The notes beneath the pieces were generated by a model. The model was not told the DNA's origin, did not search any database, and saw only the letters and a list, made by a program, of their open reading frames with translations. A stretch of 6,333 bases of DNA, from NCBI GenBank assembly GCA_905371275.1, contig CAJPLH010000114.1, positions 1 through 6,333 on the forward strand, written 5' to 3'. Numbering within the stretch: the stretch's first letter is position 1; every line of letters begins with the position of its first letter. Position numbers and translations under genes: made by a program. Shown one piece after another: positions 6,288-6,333 of this stretch. The stretch comes from Prevotellaceae bacterium. Its GTDB lineage: Bacteria > Bacteroidota > Bacteroidia > Bacteroidales > Bacteroidaceae.

Positions 6288-6325
6288 GAGAAATCAAGGA
6301 CATATTTCTCTGAGTTTTCAGCTCA
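6288..6325 (+). repeat. two tandem small hairpins downstream of the divergent promoter
   Basis: GAGAAAT (6288-6294) pairs perfectly with ATTTCTC (6304-6310) around a 9-nt loop. Immediately after, TGAG (6311-6314) pairs with CTCA (6322-6325) around a 7-nt loop. If the plus-strand promoter is real, these lie in the first 50 nt of its RNA as a structured leader. No T tract follows inside the window, so I do not call a terminator. Confidence 0.3.
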
Positions 6326-6333
6326 AGACTATT

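Overview
The window looks like chromosomal DNA from a Bacteroidota bacterium, probably of the order Bacteroidales (Prevotella/Bacteroides-like). Three lines support this. Two upstream regions carry close matches to the Bacteroidota -7 promoter element TAnnTTTG. The genes start without Shine-Dalgarno sequences, after A/T-rich leaders. The proteins themselves are of Bacteroidota type. The genus is inference, because there is no rRNA or other marker here.

All six genes lie on the minus strand. In transcription order (right to left) they are: a PfkB-family, adenosine-kinase-like sugar/nucleoside kinase (5241-6212); an exported S41 C-terminal processing peptidase with a PDZ domain (3413-5083); purD, glycinamide ribonucleotide synthetase (2098-3363); a polytopic membrane protein of unknown function (1013-1996); a DedA/VTT-family membrane protein of the YqaA type (576-1037); and the N-terminal 185 residues of a ZnuA-like zinc-binding lipoprotein that runs off the left edge (2-556). 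The last gene is easily missed because its reading frame is open at the window edge.

The kinase has its own promoter candidate at 6239-6246, with a leader of about 20 nt. A second promoter candidate at 5155-5162 precedes the peptidase. From there the peptidase, purD, membrane protein, YqaA-like and ZnuA-like genes could form one transcript: the gaps are 49, 101 and 19 nt, and one junction is a 25-nt overlap. The 101-nt purD/membrane-protein gap is the least certain link. It holds a long inverted repeat and a perfect copy of the anti-Shine-Dalgarno sequence.

Functionally this is mixed housekeeping: purine synthesis (purD) and possibly salvage (the kinase), envelope proteolysis, inner-membrane proteins and metal uptake. 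The right edge (6213-6333) is a compact divergent control region. It has promoter candidates on both strands, a 13-bp palindrome on the plus-strand start region and two small hairpins, and suggests a plus-strand gene or RNA starting just beyond the window. I see no mobile element, CRISPR array, tRNA, rRNA or convincing new multi-gene system.
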